Shown piece by piece: positions 10,891 through 23,173 of a stretch of 64,000 nucleotides of DNA. The stretch is from Fomes fomentarius. Taxonomy: Eukaryota; Basidiomycota; Agaricomycetes; Polyporales; Polyporaceae. How positions within the stretch are numbered: the stretch's first letter is position 1; every line of letters begins with the position of its first letter. The translations under genes and the position numbers were made by a program. The notes under the pieces were generated by a model. That model saw only the letters and a list, made by a program, of their open reading frames with translations. It did not search any database and was not told the DNA's origin. The stretch is taken from the NCBI GenBank assembly GCA_022606135.1, contig JABYQN010000005.1, forward strand, positions 992,001 through 1,056,000, given 5' to 3'.

Positions 10891-13383
10891 GGGGGACCCA
10901 TTGCCCGTACGTATGTGCATGTGCTATACTGTGTGCTGCTTCGGTGTCTGTGGAAGATTGAATCATGGTTGCTCATCTGCCGCAGGCCGCATTCTGGCAC
11001 GATGAGGATTCCGACATGTCTCAGATTGGGCTCGGGCCCGACCCCTCCCCCTTACCAACGACTTCGAGTCTAGCATGCCAAGTTGCTTATGCATCAGACT
11101 GCGGGCATGATTGGCTGTGGCCGTCGCAGTATGTACTTCAATCACTCATATGCGAAGTATCCCCTTCGGTGATCACAATCTGTTGACGGCTAGATATTGC
11201 CTCGCACTTGACTCTACGAGGAAATGAGTAGCTGCTGATAACCTCGCTCTGCCGCCGGCTTGTGTAGCGTTCATAACAGAATAGCACATTTGCTTCCGCG
11301 AAGCTAAGCACAAAACGTCATGCCAACGGTGATATCGGCCGTCTCTTCATCAGACTTCAATCCTCCCGCCTCGGAACTAGCTAAGTACACATCTGTACAT
11401 ATTTGGCTTGTCCTACATACACAAGGAACCCTCCTATATTCGTGGCCTTCTAGTCAACGAGGAGTCTTGTTGTCCTTGGACTGAACACTTCGCAGATTAC
11501 TGCACGACTCATCAATATCATCCTCATACACTACCGCTGGCCCGTCGTAGACCATGCTGAGGGCAATTCGGGGCTACGCAAGTGCTGATTCTGCTGACAA
11601 AAGGGAATTGCGTGCAACTATAGTCGCATCAGCTCATAAGCGACGAAGCGAGCTAGTGCTTGCACCTCGCGTGGCGAATTAGCAAAAGAGCGACCAGGAG
11701 TGATCACAGAACCGATGTCCCTCGATACATAAGTATGTATAAGTCATTTGTCCAAGTCAAGGGCACAATGAGGGCTGTGACGTGCGAGGTTGAAAGGGTG
11801 CCTGTCCAGGGTCGTCCTTCGGCGCGCTCTGAGGCGGAAACTGAAGACCAAATGGCGCCTGTGTCTGTGCACGCCGCACGGAACTTGCGCTATGACGAAA
11901 GGTTTCAGACGTTTCATGTGGCTCGACATCGTGCTGGAATTGATATTGAGTCTCAGTCTTGGAGCGACCCGAGTGGCGGCCGTCGGGCGTCGGTAGGCTG
12001 AGAAAGGCTAAATACGCTGGCGAGGGGGTATATCCGCATCTCACGGACGGCTGAGCCGTATTGACGAGATTGCCTAGGGTCACGATTGGCGATGTGGCGA
12101 AGAGTCGGCCAGCTGCCAACTCCGCGACGAGGTGAAGAACTAGGCTGGGCTACGTGTTGCGCTCTTACTAATAGCTTGACAGTGCCCTGAGAGTTATACT
12201 TGGTGCTCGTGTGATGATGGAGCAGGGTGAGTACGCGGGGCGGGGTTAGTAGCCTCGTGTGTCGGTCTCGGTCGACGATGTGATTTTGAAGGGCAGATGG
12301 GCGGATGACATTTGTTCGGGTTGTGCGATGTAGTAGAATGTACAATATACAATCTTATACAAGACGTAAGCATACATAGCGCGGCATGTGCGAGAGGAGC
12401 TGAGCGGTTGTGGCACTGGCAAAAGGTATGAACCCTGGGGCGGGTAAGTCAAGGCCACGTTGCACATCGTGCGCCGTGCGGCGGGCGGGTCGCAAGTGGC
12501 CCTGAGGCCTCGGCCCGAGTGCGGAGACCGAAAAGAGGCGAATATGCGTGTTAAGCGCGCGTTCTGGAGGTCGTTTCGGCTCGACATCGACGAGCAAGTT
12601 GCACACGTCGCGATCCCCATGGCACTTGGCCGCCATGGCGCGCGACGACCCGCTTTTTGAGCGCGATGTCTAGGCCCGGGTAGGAGAAGAGCATGCTTTG
12701 CCCCCACGCGCTTCGACAGATAGTGTTTCGTCCCCTCGAGGCCGGTCGGCGAGAGCAGGTCCAACGTTTTGGAATGTGAATGGGTTTGGTAAGAATGATC
12801 ACACAACACATGGCGCTGAGTGGGCGTCCGAAGATGATCATCCATTCTTGTGCTTGAATGCTTGCAGGCTCTTTCGCAGGGAAAGGTGAGGTGGAATCGG
12901 AGATAGTAGTAATAGTAGTGAGCGTCGGCGCAGATCCTGGATGCGATGGAGTGAGCACGCACGCGTAGCCGACGGGAGCGAGAGGCGCCGGCGGCAAAGG
13001 GGCGGACGTGTTGTGCGTTTCACCAAAATTGGGCTAGTGGACCCGCAGGCCCGCTTCGCGTCCTACCTTGTCGCGGGTCGCCGCCACCCGACTTTCTTCA
13101 AGCCCTTATATTTTCATCCCCGGCTCTTCTTCTCTCTCCTCCACTCCTCTCCCCCACGCGCCGCCCCCGCTTCCTCCCCCTGCACATCCTTGTCTCTCTT
13201 TGACTTATCTGCCATACGCTCCTTCTTCTAATACCACCGCTATATCCTCCGCCCTCCACTAATTTCCTCTCCGCCGCGTCCTGCTCAAGATCGCGTACTC
13301 TCCCTTGTGGTGCTCTGCCCTCGCCTGTCCTAGTCTGACAAACATAATCTTTGGAAGCATCCCCATCCCTCTCTGTCCACGAA
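10891..13383. other. 2.5-kb interval without a convincing gene
   Basis: Several 60-240-residue open frames on both strands (for example 11757-12119 and 12246-12962, minus) show no domain, no biased composition and no coherent splicing. The last 300 bases are strongly C/T-rich (13080-13320), a common fungal core-promoter signature, and probably serve the gene starting at 13384. Confidence 0.5.
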
Positions 13384-14116
13384 ATGACCACCTTCGGGAT
13401 GCCATACTTCCTCGAGGACTCCACCGGCCAAATCACTGGCTCGGACTTCGTCGACCTCCATAATCGCATGCACCTCAGTCTCAAGCCAACGCTCAAGGAC
13501 GCCCATCATGCCGCATATATCATCTACGACCTTTCTTCTCGCGCCTCAGGCGGTCGCGGCGGCCTCCTTGTTCCTCTAGCTACCTTGGACTTTGGACCGC
13601 ACCATTCCCTCGGCTCCATCAAAATCGGCGACAGTGAATTCATCCCAATGGGCCACTATCTCATGAAGAGCCCAGGGTTTAGGTACGTTTCCTTTGTACT
13701 ACATCACCGGAAGTGGTTGTTGACTGTGGCTTTCCGTATCCGCTCGCTGCAGCGGCTCTAAGTCGCGCAAGTTCAAGGCTGCTGATGGTCAGGAGTATCG
13801 CTGGACATTGCAGGCTGATGGGGAGTGGCAGGTACGTTTACATCTTACCACATACATGCGCCCTTCTGACCACTATCTTAGTGTACAAATGCCAAAAATA
13901 ATTATCATGTTGCGACATATAGCATGAAGCCAGCAGGGGAGCCGCAGTATCCGAGTTCGTCGGGCTGCATGCTCACCGTGGAGGAAGCCTACCCGCACCT
14001 CGTTGGAGGTACGTGTCCTGACCCGTTCGCGTCGGACGGTGTTAACCCTTGCTGCGCGTTTAGAACTGCTGGCTTCACTGATTGTCATGCGGCACATCGA
14101 AAAGCATGATCTGTGA
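13384..14116 (+). CDS. DUF6593-type protein 1
   Basis: Fungal protein of unknown function. Four exons: 13384-13682, then a segment from about 13753 (GSKSRKFKAADGQEYRW ... DGEWQ), a segment from about 13882 (CTNAKNNYHVATYSMKP) and a last segment after the AG at about 14063 (ELLASLIVMRHIEKHDL) to the stop at 14114-14116. The C-terminal half has the features I associate with the basidiomycete DUF6593 fold: a tryptophan-containing EYRW strand, a VA-Y strand, then an L-T-V / LL-SLIVMRH end. The N-terminal half (ITGSDFVDLHNRM, AAYIIYDLSS) may be a second related sandwich. No signal peptide or membrane helix. About 200 residues. A second member lies at 39321-40037 (minus). Confidence 0.65.
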
Positions 14117-14763
14117 TACCCCTCGTCACCGACCCTCCACATCGTCCAGCGCGCAGGGGCGAACGTTTTATATCCGCCCTGTTAGGTCCATCCACCATCC
14201 GAGCAAGACAGGTCGCTTGCGTTGGCGCGATCTCACCACCTCGCCGCAGTAATCATCGACTCGCGCCGGTTGCCGGGTTGCGCATGCATCATCCTACGCT
14301 ACGTATACGCTATAATCTATAATCCTGCTATTCCGCCAAGTTCCAACTACATATTGTCTCACTTAGTTAGCCAAAGAAAAGTTGTACACATATGTATAAT
14401 TGTTACCACTGCCACCCGTAGATAGTCCACATTTGTCCCACGTACTATCGAGTCCCCCAATAGTACTTCTATCGCTGCGTTTTGTACAGCACCCATGAAT
14501 GCAAACGACGGTTCGTGATCGCTTTCGTTGGGCGCCGTGCAGTACTTCAACTTGAAACAAGCTTGCAGTATTGTCACACTCTAGCGCTGCGGTGTCACAC
14601 GGGCATGCAAATCTCAGCGAACGGGCGTCTTAGCCGAGTGCGGAACCGAGGCGGCGTCCTTTGACTCGAAGGCCAGAAGATTAAATGAGGGGATACAATC
14701 TGACGCACGCCGAACGGCCTTTGTTTGTTCCCACCAGCTTCCCATTCGCAACGTCCAGTAGAG
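14117..14763. other. Intergenic between DUF6593 gene 1 and P-loop gene
   Basis: No supported gene. Presumed 3' UTR of the upstream gene and 5' region of the next. Confidence 0.5.
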
Positions 14764-16020
14764 ATGTCTAACGTACACACCCAACCCGCGGCCGCCCCCC
14801 TCCAGACACCTTCTCTCATTCCACCCCTACGGGGCGACGGCACGGGAAAATACAGGGTCCACATCGTAGGAAACAGCGGTAACGTTCCCTTAGCACACCC
14901 AACCCCGCGGCCGCGAGCGCACCAGCACTCACGCCTTCTTCTTTTCTTCTTCTTGAGCAGGTGCGGGGAAGGTAAGTGCTGTTTCAGGCTCCTACCGCGC
15001 GCGCGTGCCTCGTATGATCGTGCATATTCATTCATGTGCAGTCCACGCTCGCGCGGGAGCTCGCGGCGATCCTGGACGTGCCCTGCGTCCTGCTCGACAC
15101 CATCTATTGGCAGCCGGGCTGGGGGCAGCTTCCACGCGACGACTTTCGCAGGGCCGTGCGGGCTGCGTTCGAGCAGGACCCGCGCGGATGGGTCGTCGAC
15201 GGGAATTACACCTCGGCACTCGGGACCATGGTCTCCGACGAGGCGACGGACGTCATTTGTGAGTGCCCTTCGTCGTCATTCTCGCCTTCTGGTCTTCGGA
15301 CCGAGCGATCGTCTCGAGTGTCGTTGCGGTCGCATGTTGGGCATTAAAGTATTCTCGATATTCGGATTCGCGCGGAAGATCAGTGTGCTCACCGCTGACG
15401 CGTAATCCATTGTTTTCTTCTCGTCGTGCAGGGCTGGACCCACCCTTCGCGCTCTACTTCCCGCGGCTGGTGTGGAGAACGTTCCTACGCCTGTTCCGGC
15501 TCGCCCCACCGTGCAGTCCCGGATGCGACGAGAGGGCGAGCGAGGTGTTCTTCTCGCGGGACAGCATCATCTGGTGGTATGTAGAAACCCACATGTCTCC
15601 AATAGCGCCACGTCTCTTCTCCATACCCTCCCCCCCTTCCCTGTCTTCTCCTGCTTCTTGCCGGTCTCTCCCTTCTGCTCGGGTACCCCTATACAGCATG
15701 CTTCGCGTGTATCCTGCGTCTGGCCCAGATGCGCGCGCCCCTTGATCTCTCTCAGATACGCGAGGGGCACCCTTGTCGTGGATGGAGATCTGGGTGGTGT
15801 CTGCGGTTTAGCTTATGCTGACGTCTGACAATCTTGCTCCCTCCCTACGCACAGGTGTCTCACCCAGCATGGGCCCGTGCGCAAACGCCAAGGCGAGCAG
15901 AACCGCATCGATGGCGTGCACGTCGGCGGGAGGCACAGGCGCATCGGCGGGTGCGGTAGCGAACTTGATGCCTGGAAGAGGGAGGTGCGGGCCATGGTCG
16001 AAACGGAGGCACAGGCATAG
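14764..16020 (+). CDS. P-loop nucleotide kinase-like protein (FlaR/adenylate kinase-like)
   Basis: Belongs to the P-loop NTPase group annotated in bacteria as DNA topology modulation protein FlaR or AAA_17/adenylate kinase-like; the substrate is unknown. Exons: 14764-14878, 14961-14971 (11 nt), 15042-15258, 15432-15576, 15857-16020. Joined, they give HIVGNSGAGKSTLARELA, a perfect Walker A motif. It is followed by LDTIYWQPGWGQLPRDDF, GWVVDGNY (substrate-side motif of this family), TDVIWLDPP (Walker B-like strand) and a basic lid-like stretch around CLTQHGPVRKRQGEQ. The C-terminal ATEAQ-type end stops at 16020. About 216 residues, close to the family norm. The N-terminal 30 residues are Pro/Gln-rich and family-atypical. 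The family is mainly bacterial, so an old transfer into fungi is possible, but the introns show it is long settled. Confidence 0.75.
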
Positions 16021-16648
16021 ATAGCCACAGTTCTGATGTTGCATCGGACTCGTCACTGGAGTCTGGCCGGCTTACGGCCGCCATTGCGGTGCTTCAGTAA
16101 TAATTTGTTGACATGTACAGAGACAGATTTGTCCAATAGACGCAACGTGGAAGGTTCTGCGTGTGTCCCTTCCTGGTATTGGGGTCCTCGTTCGTGTACT
16201 ACGGAACGATATGGTATTAAATGGCTATATGCACACGGTTATACCGCAAGTTTCGAGAGGTATCCATGGTATCCAAGGGAGAGTAAGCATACAGGTAATG
16301 GTGGGATATGGGCGGTGGGAGCGGATCGAGAGAGGGAGCGGAGGATCAGCAGGGGTCCGACGGGACGACGACGACGACAATGACAATGACAATAAACCGT
16401 ATATAAGACAGCGAGAAGCGAGCGTGAAGGAGCGTGAGGGGATAATACAGACGCGTAGGATTAGGCTACACACGATTACCGAGGAGAAAAGAGCGAGAGC
16501 AAGGGGAGGGATATACGTAGTAAGGATGGAAGAGTGGGGACGAGAGTCGGCATAGATGTACACGAGAAGGAAGGCGGGGCGAGGGAACCGGGTATACCCG
16601 CAGCAATGACGAGAGCGAGAGCGAGATGAGATTGAGCTAGAGCTAGAG
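16021..16648. other. Convergent intergenic region
   Basis: Lies between the 3' ends of the P-loop gene (+) and the Zn2Cys6 factor (-). No gene seen. Purine-rich, with two simple-repeat tracts listed separately. Confidence 0.55.
16364..16393. repeat. GAC/GACAAT simple repeat
   Basis: Five GAC units run directly into three GACAAT-like units, in the intergenic purine-rich stretch. Confidence 0.75.
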
Positions 16649-16653
16649 CTAGA
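16634..16653. repeat. GAGCTA tandem repeat over a stop codon
   Basis: Just over three copies of GAGCTA. The minus-strand stop codon of the Zn2Cys6 gene (16649-16651) lies inside it, so changes in copy number could alter the 3' end of that reading frame. Confidence 0.7.
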
Positions 16654-19600
16654 TGGCCGAGTGTGGGTTGCGACGGAGCCTGGGAGGGAGCGTCACCTCT
16701 TCTGGAAGCGGAGGATGCATACCCGCAGACAAGCACGCCTCTACAAGGCGGCTACGGAGCTCGTCCCGACGCACACGCTGCTCTGCAGACGCGGCTGAGT
16801 GAGTCGATGCTGGCGCGGCAGGGACAGGACCCAGGGAATCGCGAGGCGTACCTGGGCATGGCCAGAGGGCGTTGAGGGCATCGAGCGGGATGAGGAACGT
16901 CTTGGCGAGGTCCAGCGCGTTCAGCAGCTCACGGTTGTACTCCCACAGGCCGAGACAGATGGCGACCTGGCTGGAGAACCAGGTCACTTGGAATGGGCGG
17001 CGGGTGAGAAGGTGGCCCTGGGTCTGCTCGATGCGGAGCACCGACTCCTTGACGCGGTCGGCGACCTGGCCCTGGTAAAAGACTGCCAGCATATGGTGAG
17101 CTATGTAAGGGTGAGGTAAGTTGGGCTCAGGAACTCACGCCACTCCTCGGCCTGTCGGCGATTGAACATGGGGAGCGGGACCGGCATATCGCCATCCTGC
17201 AGTCTGCTAGAACCAGTCAGGGTTGAGAAAGAACGGCCAAAAGGGGAGAGGACATACCGGCGGAGTTCATACGTAATGGTCATACGAGTGCTATAGGGAT
17301 GGTCGACGAGGCACAGCCAGGGAGCGTCAGTCTCGCACGTAAAGGTGCGACAGGGCAGGGAGATAGAAGACTGACTTGTACAGATATTCCCGGCAGACGT
17401 ACATCAGCCCTGTGTCAAGATTGCACACGTGCATATCCAGCGCGTCCTGGATTTCCCGCGTCTCCTGGAATGCGCTAATCGCAAAGCTCGCGCGCTGGTC
17501 CGTGCTCAGACTCTCGTCCCGCTGCACCCCGCTGCAACTGTTCCACAGAAGCATGCTGCGGCAGTAGAGGGCCCACACCGACTCCTTCGGCGACCGGCCC
17601 GAAGCCTGCGCCTGCCCTGGCATGCATTCGATGGCTTCCCCCGGGAACAGGAGCGTATACTGACGCCATGTGTAAGCTAAAGATACGCCGATCAAGCTCT
17701 GTTTGACTTACGTTGGAAGGTTCCGCCAGTGTAAGAGCAGCAGGTTCCATATGAAAGGCAGAACAATGCGCGGTGTAGGCCGAGGCAAGCGTAAGCGCGC
17801 ACCAACAGAGTCGACGGCATTCCTCCTTTCGGATTTCCGATTCATCCCAGTTGGGATCCCAGGGTGCTTCGTATGACGAGAAGTAGGCGAGGTGGTCGTT
17901 GACAGTAGGCGAACCAGGCGTGACAGTGTACGCCAGACAAGAGCAGCGGGTAGGACGTCTGTAGCCGTCGGGAAGGTCTGCAATCGCAGCCGAACGGGGA
18001 TAGAAACGGCTGGCGAAGGGATCGTGCCTGTCCAACGAGTAGAGGGAGAGGACATGTATGATCTGATCGAGGAGTTGCAGTGCGCTGCTCTCTCGATCTG
18101 GTGAGTATAACGGGTGGGCCGACGACTCGAACATCGCGAGGATCTATGATTGGTCTGATCAGTCTGACAGAGGTGGAATCGAATCGACGGATGGCTCACC
18201 AGAGCAGCTGCAGCGGACATAGAGTCGAGAGACTGAGCTTTGCAGGCCTGCTCTAGGGAGTACTCAGCACGGGTACGGAGGGCCAGCGCGCGCTGACGGC
18301 CATCACTGCCGAGCTCTAACTCGCTGGACTTGATCAGCTTCGCCATCGCAAGTGCGGACATTATGAGAGGCTGCATGCGATCCCTACGGGTAGGCTCATG
18401 CAGGTCTCGGAAGAATAGATTGAGATTAAGGAATGAGAGCCAGTAACTGCTGGTGGTAAAACTATCGATCGGAATGTCAACATTCGAGCGATCGGAGCTT
18501 TTAGATCAATCAACGCACAGAAAGTTCAGGTCGGAAACGATATCTTTCATACTAACTCTCTACGTCAGTACGAATAAGAGGAGGATAACAAAGAGGCGCT
18601 AACGATTGTTCTCGTGATGTTGAGTTGTAGAGGTCCAGGAGGTCAGTCCACCAATCGGTAGAGTGGTGAGCGAGAGGAGAAGAGAGCGAGATAAAAGTGA
18701 ATCTGTCTTGATCTTCGAGCTGATGAGGGGAAACATTGACGTCGACGGGTCGGGCGAACATCTTGCTGAGGTCGGGCGGGTCCATGATCACTGAAGGGCG
18801 ACGAAACGATGATGAGAGCTCATCCTAACCGCCACTGAATAAATACTCGTCGTCGAATATTACTCCGAAGACGGGCTAGATGAAAAGCTCACTTTGGGGT
18901 ATATTGCGTCGGGGGCCGTCCCCCGCTGAGGTATCGAGGTGTCGATAAACAACTGACCTGGCGGCGGGGGAAGGTGCATCCCATTCATGTCATCCATTGC
19001 ACCTCGCGACGAGGGCTGGCCTCTCCTGGGACCGCCTGTTACGTTCTCCTTCACTTTGACATCGAACGAGAGCACACCGCTCTCACCCTCTGTGCTTATC
19101 TTCCGCTTCTTCTTTGCTGATGCGGAAGCCGGCTCTGCGTCTGGTGGACGCTTCTTGCAGGAGCGTTGTCTCGTTCCGGGCCGCTTGTCGGGGCCCCGTC
19201 TCTTCGGTACAGTGTCGTACTCGCATTCATTATTGCGACGGAGGCAATTGTGGCAGAACGGGCGGGTGGAGTCGCAACGGATCTTCCGCGCACGGCTGGG
19301 ATGTCAACAAATTAAGGGCGACTGCATTCGCATGACTAACATGACCAAGCTCTGCTCACCACTGTCGGCAGGCAATGACGACGGTAGAGGCCTCTCTCCT
19401 TGGTGGACGCGTAGATGGTGGGTTGCTGCCCGACGCGTTGCTCCTCACGGGACCCGAGGAGGATTGCAAAGAGATCTGAGGCTTCTGCTCGGCTGATGAA
19501 AGCGTTGCTGGCTGTCGAGAGGGGACCGATTGCATTGGATCGCCAGAGAGTCGAAGCTGACTTTCTGGAATGCGCTGGTGCTGTTGAGACAAATGCATAG

Positions 19601-20083
19601 AATATTCCGCGGGGTTCATGACACCCGGATGCAGACGAGACGACGGAACTCCTAGATCGAGCATCGAGTGTCCATGCAGAACCACGTCGGTATGCGGATG
19701 AGATGGTAGATGATGGTGCAAGGTCGGAGGGCTCGGGAGCTGTAGTGTCTCCAAGATATGGGGATCTCGGGAATGCGGGTCCACAGCCGGAGCGGAATAA
19801 CGAGCGTCAAAGTTGGTCGACGGTGGTAGCAGCTGGTTAGATACAGAAACATCGTATTCGAAGTGACCAAGGTGATGATACCGGGCTTTTTATACCCAGT
19901 GGACATGTGAGCGTTGTGGGCGGTGCGACGAGATAAGGTGCGCGTACCGTCTTGCGTTGCGTATGAGGCCTCAAATATAGGCGAATGGAGATCCGAACCT
20001 TCCTCGCTGGACTGGACGCCCTCTTCGATGCCAGACATGTGGGGGAAAGGGGTATAGAGATCGCCGTTAGAGCTGGCGACCAT
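16649..20083 (-). CDS. Zn2Cys6 fungal transcription factor
   Basis: Nuclear DNA-binding regulator with unknown targets. Reading the minus strand, a Ser/Pro/His-rich N-terminal region (MVASSNGDLYTPFPHMSG onward) precedes the binuclear zinc cluster at about 19385-19225. The cluster is ACRQC then RARKIRC, DSTRPFC, HNC, LRRNNEC, with spacing C-x2-C-x6-C-x6-C-x2-C-x6-C. An intron falls inside the codon of the second cysteine. A basic linker KRRGPDKRPGTRQR follows. The fungal_trans (middle homology) region covers about 18790-16900: DVNVSPHQLEDQDRF, MSALAMAKLIKSSELELG, a cluster around DPNWDESEIRKEECRRLCW, and YTLLFPGEAIECMPG. About eight or nine exons; individual limits in the middle are approximate. 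The start could be 20083 or the in-frame ATG at 20194 (MREALLAWF). The stop lies in a GAGCTA repeat. Roughly 850 residues. Confidence 0.8.
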
Positions 20084-20815
20084 GTCGGGGGGGAGCGTGG
20101 AGGAGAGTAGACGAGGGAGTAGCGGCGTCAAAACATGGGGAGTTGAAGAGGGAGTGGATAGATATGAAAACCACGCGAGAAGTGCCTCTCTCAACCCAGA
20201 GCGTGTCCCATACCCACGGTATGCAGAGTTAGCAAAAGACGCGCGCAGAGATCTGTGGATCTCTTAGAAGCCTGAAAGATTTCAGCAAGTTTGACAAATT
20301 CCGCACATACTGCAGACCGACCGGTATGGGAAGTCCTGGGCAGACCTAGGTTGTCGCGAATTGCCTTGGATGCCCGGGAATCGCCTGGAGATCGAAGGCG
20401 ATAACCTTCCGACCCGAGGCTTTTACGAACGGCAGTGCGAGCGATGGCACGCCTGAGAGTGAGTTCCTAGACTGGGTTGAAAGTCAGTAACACTCTTGTG
20501 GCGGGCAGTGGTGGTCAGAAATGAAAAGGCATACGGGACGCCTGAGCGGCCGTTCGGTGGACCATCTGGGGAAAAGGTGTGTGAGAAGAGGAGGTGGGGA
20601 GGGGATGATGCCAGTGTCTGCTGCAGGCGATTGGCCGCGCGCCTCGTTGTCACGCTATCCACTAACCGCAAGCGAGCCCACACCGACGTTCTCGCGCTCA
20701 AGCATCCACGACAGCGTGGCTATCCGCCACCCCACCCTCAGTCCACACAAACTTATCAGATCCTCTTTCGAACAAGCTAACATCCAGGGGCCACTCCCCA
20801 CTGTTCGCTCGCAAT

Positions 20816-20959
20816 ATGCCTTCATTCGCTGCGAGGTGTGTTTTGTCCGAGTGATTGTGTCAGTCGAATGCCAACCTGTTCAGGCCAGCTCCCAAGCCCA
20901 AGATGATTGTCCCACGAACGTACCTCCCCAGCGGCGCCCCGCGAGAAAATACTCGATGA
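20816..20959 (+). CDS. Possible two-exon micro-protein
   Basis: Below usual ORF cut-offs. An ATG at 20816 after a C/T-rich leader gives 20816-20835. A 48-nt intron follows (GTGTGT donor, CCAAC branch-like site, TTCAG acceptor at 20883), then 20884-20959 to a TGA. The product is about 31 residues, basic and proline-rich (PAPKPKMIVPRTYLPSG). The intron signals and lack of stops are seen; that it is expressed, or that it ends here and not at a further splice, is inference. It lies about 730 bp from, and divergent to, the Zn2Cys6 gene. Confidence 0.25.
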
Positions 20960-23173
20960 ATTACTTATGGACAAGCAACCAGCCGACAATTCCGAGCCAA
21001 ACATCCGCAGTTCTATTGCCCTCCTCGGCATGCACCATGCGCGCTCTTCTGGGGCAGAATCCATCGCGGCCGCCGTGTCCCTTCCGAGCGTCACTGTTTT
21101 TGTCCCTTGCTCCTCTACCCCGGGCTCTCAATTTCCTCTCCGTGGCCAGACTTTCTCTCGCTGCCCATTCCGCAGCTCTGCTCGGCCTGTCAGTGACTTG
21201 GGGGCCATATTGCCCAGTCAAAGCCCGCCCAACTCTGCGGTTCTCCCCTGCTCCCACGCTTTGCCCTGAGAGAACTCGACCCAATATGTCCTCTCGTTAT
21301 CTCCGACATATTAGGCACCCTTTCCGCCGCACGGCGCTCTTCCTCCACACTAGAAGTCCATTCTACCATCTTCCTACGCTCTTCCAGCTGCTCCTCTCCG
21401 GTCATTTCGACTGGTGCGCGCCGACTCCTCATTGTCCGCTACCGTTTCATATAGCCTTTTCGTCTCACGACCTTGCTGATCGAAATCAGCTGTCGTCCTA
21501 AACTTGCACCAGCCGTTTTGCAGCGTCGATGACTGTCGATTCGAGGATGACCTGGCCACGCGACGGACACGTTCTCAAGCCAGCCGGAAATGCCTCGACC
21601 TATTGGTAACTTTATGGTTTGGTACCATAGGGCTGGTTGGTCATGCACACGTGGTCGACCGGGATGAATCTCAAGCACTCAGTTCGGAGTCTCTGTTCTC
21701 CGCCGCAAGAGTGCGATGCGAGGATTCTACCAGTCTAGGCGATGGCGCCATCTACAAATTGTAACGATGCAAATGCTGTATTCTCAATGTTCATATGTTG
21801 TCACTTTGTTCATAGTCAGGGCCGCTTGTTCGACAGCTATGACCGCAGGTGACCGTATTTTGTGTTCTCCAGTCACGATTGTTCCACCCACATGGGCAAC
21901 AATTGAGAACGAGATGGTACGCTGGACCTGCTCGATTGACGTGTATTAGACCTATCTTGCCGCTCTTGGTGAGGTTCGATCGTTCACAGGACCCTGCCAG
22001 TATCTTGGTGCCGCTTGTCTTCCGACCTTCACGATGTTCTGCTGTTCGATTTCACTCATTCTGAACACCTGTCAACACTGTGCCAGTGGCGACATGAGGA
22101 AGACATATGTTTCCGCGCACTCCGACGATCCGTCCCGGGGCGCCGCGGGTCCCGCTCCGAGGGGACAGTCGTCAAGGTCGCCCCTCACGCTCAACGCATT
22201 GCATAAACGTGTATTCAATCGCTTATGTGTGGCCGGTGGCTTATTATCAGACTCAGGCGCGAGGGCTGATCGATCTTGACTTGCATGGGTTCTGCTCCCG
22301 GCATGCGGGCCTACACAGGCGGCTGACTCTCCTCTCCTGGAGCCCCCGCTGGGAGAGGCGAACCTGGCGATGCGAAAAGGGCGCTTGGAAAGTAGGGCTC
22401 GGCACCGCAAGTTCGCGCCAGAACGTGCGCGCTCTCGACCGGCAGCGTCTGGGGTGGTCGACGAGCAGGGTCTTCTGGAGACCTCGTTTGTCGGCCGTTA
22501 CGTCTACGCGTCGTCTCTGGCTATAGTTCGTTCTTACCTACGGAATCCGAGACGTGGCGGGTGCGGTCAGGTGTGCCCACCGGTGAATGCGGACACGGAC
22601 GAGCTGGCCGCTCGGGGGCTGTAAGAAGGAGACCGGGGAACAAGCCAGAGGCTGTGTGCCAGTCCGGCAACGCCCTGATCTTCGACGTCGTCCGGATAGG
22701 GCAAGTCAAAGGTAAGGGCGCCGGCGACTGAATGGGCTCAAATATATCGTTGGTGGGACCTCCTTCCTCTCGCGGATCATTCGATGAGGTGGTGTGCGCC
22801 TTTTCTTCCCTCCACGACCCTGCGCAGTCCAACCGTGCTCCAGTGGGAACCGCCCTCTCCGTCCGTGGACATGCCCTTCGGTACCGAATCCAAGGCGGGC
22901 TCTTTACCGCGGAGTCGATGGCCTCCGTGCCCTCGTCTTCGTGTGCACCATACTCCCCTTGCTCCTGCTCTCAGACCAGAGTCGCATGTCGTGGACAGGT
23001 ACGCGCCATGGTGAGCATCATGCTTCCTTATCTCCGCCGCCGAATCATGCTAAAGAAGTCATCACGAACGCCTAGGTGGCTTGGGCGCTGCTCGAATGCT
23101 ACTTTTCCCAGCATTCCATGAGAACAAGAACGAATTGTCGGATTAACTTTATGTACGACACCCGCGAAAAGCA
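20960..23173. other. Gene-poor interval
   Basis: Long ATG-initiated frames such as the one ending at 21501 have no recognisable domain and overlap antisense frames equally well. I see no RNA gene or mobile-element hallmark. Confidence 0.45.

Noticed and set aside
12246..12962. 238-codon minus frame
   Set aside because: Composition is that of non-coding DNA, with a YYYYY run from a TAG/TAA microsatellite; no splice structure.
20521..21501. 326-codon plus frame
   Set aside because: No domain, biased composition or family resemblance; overlaps equally long antisense frames.
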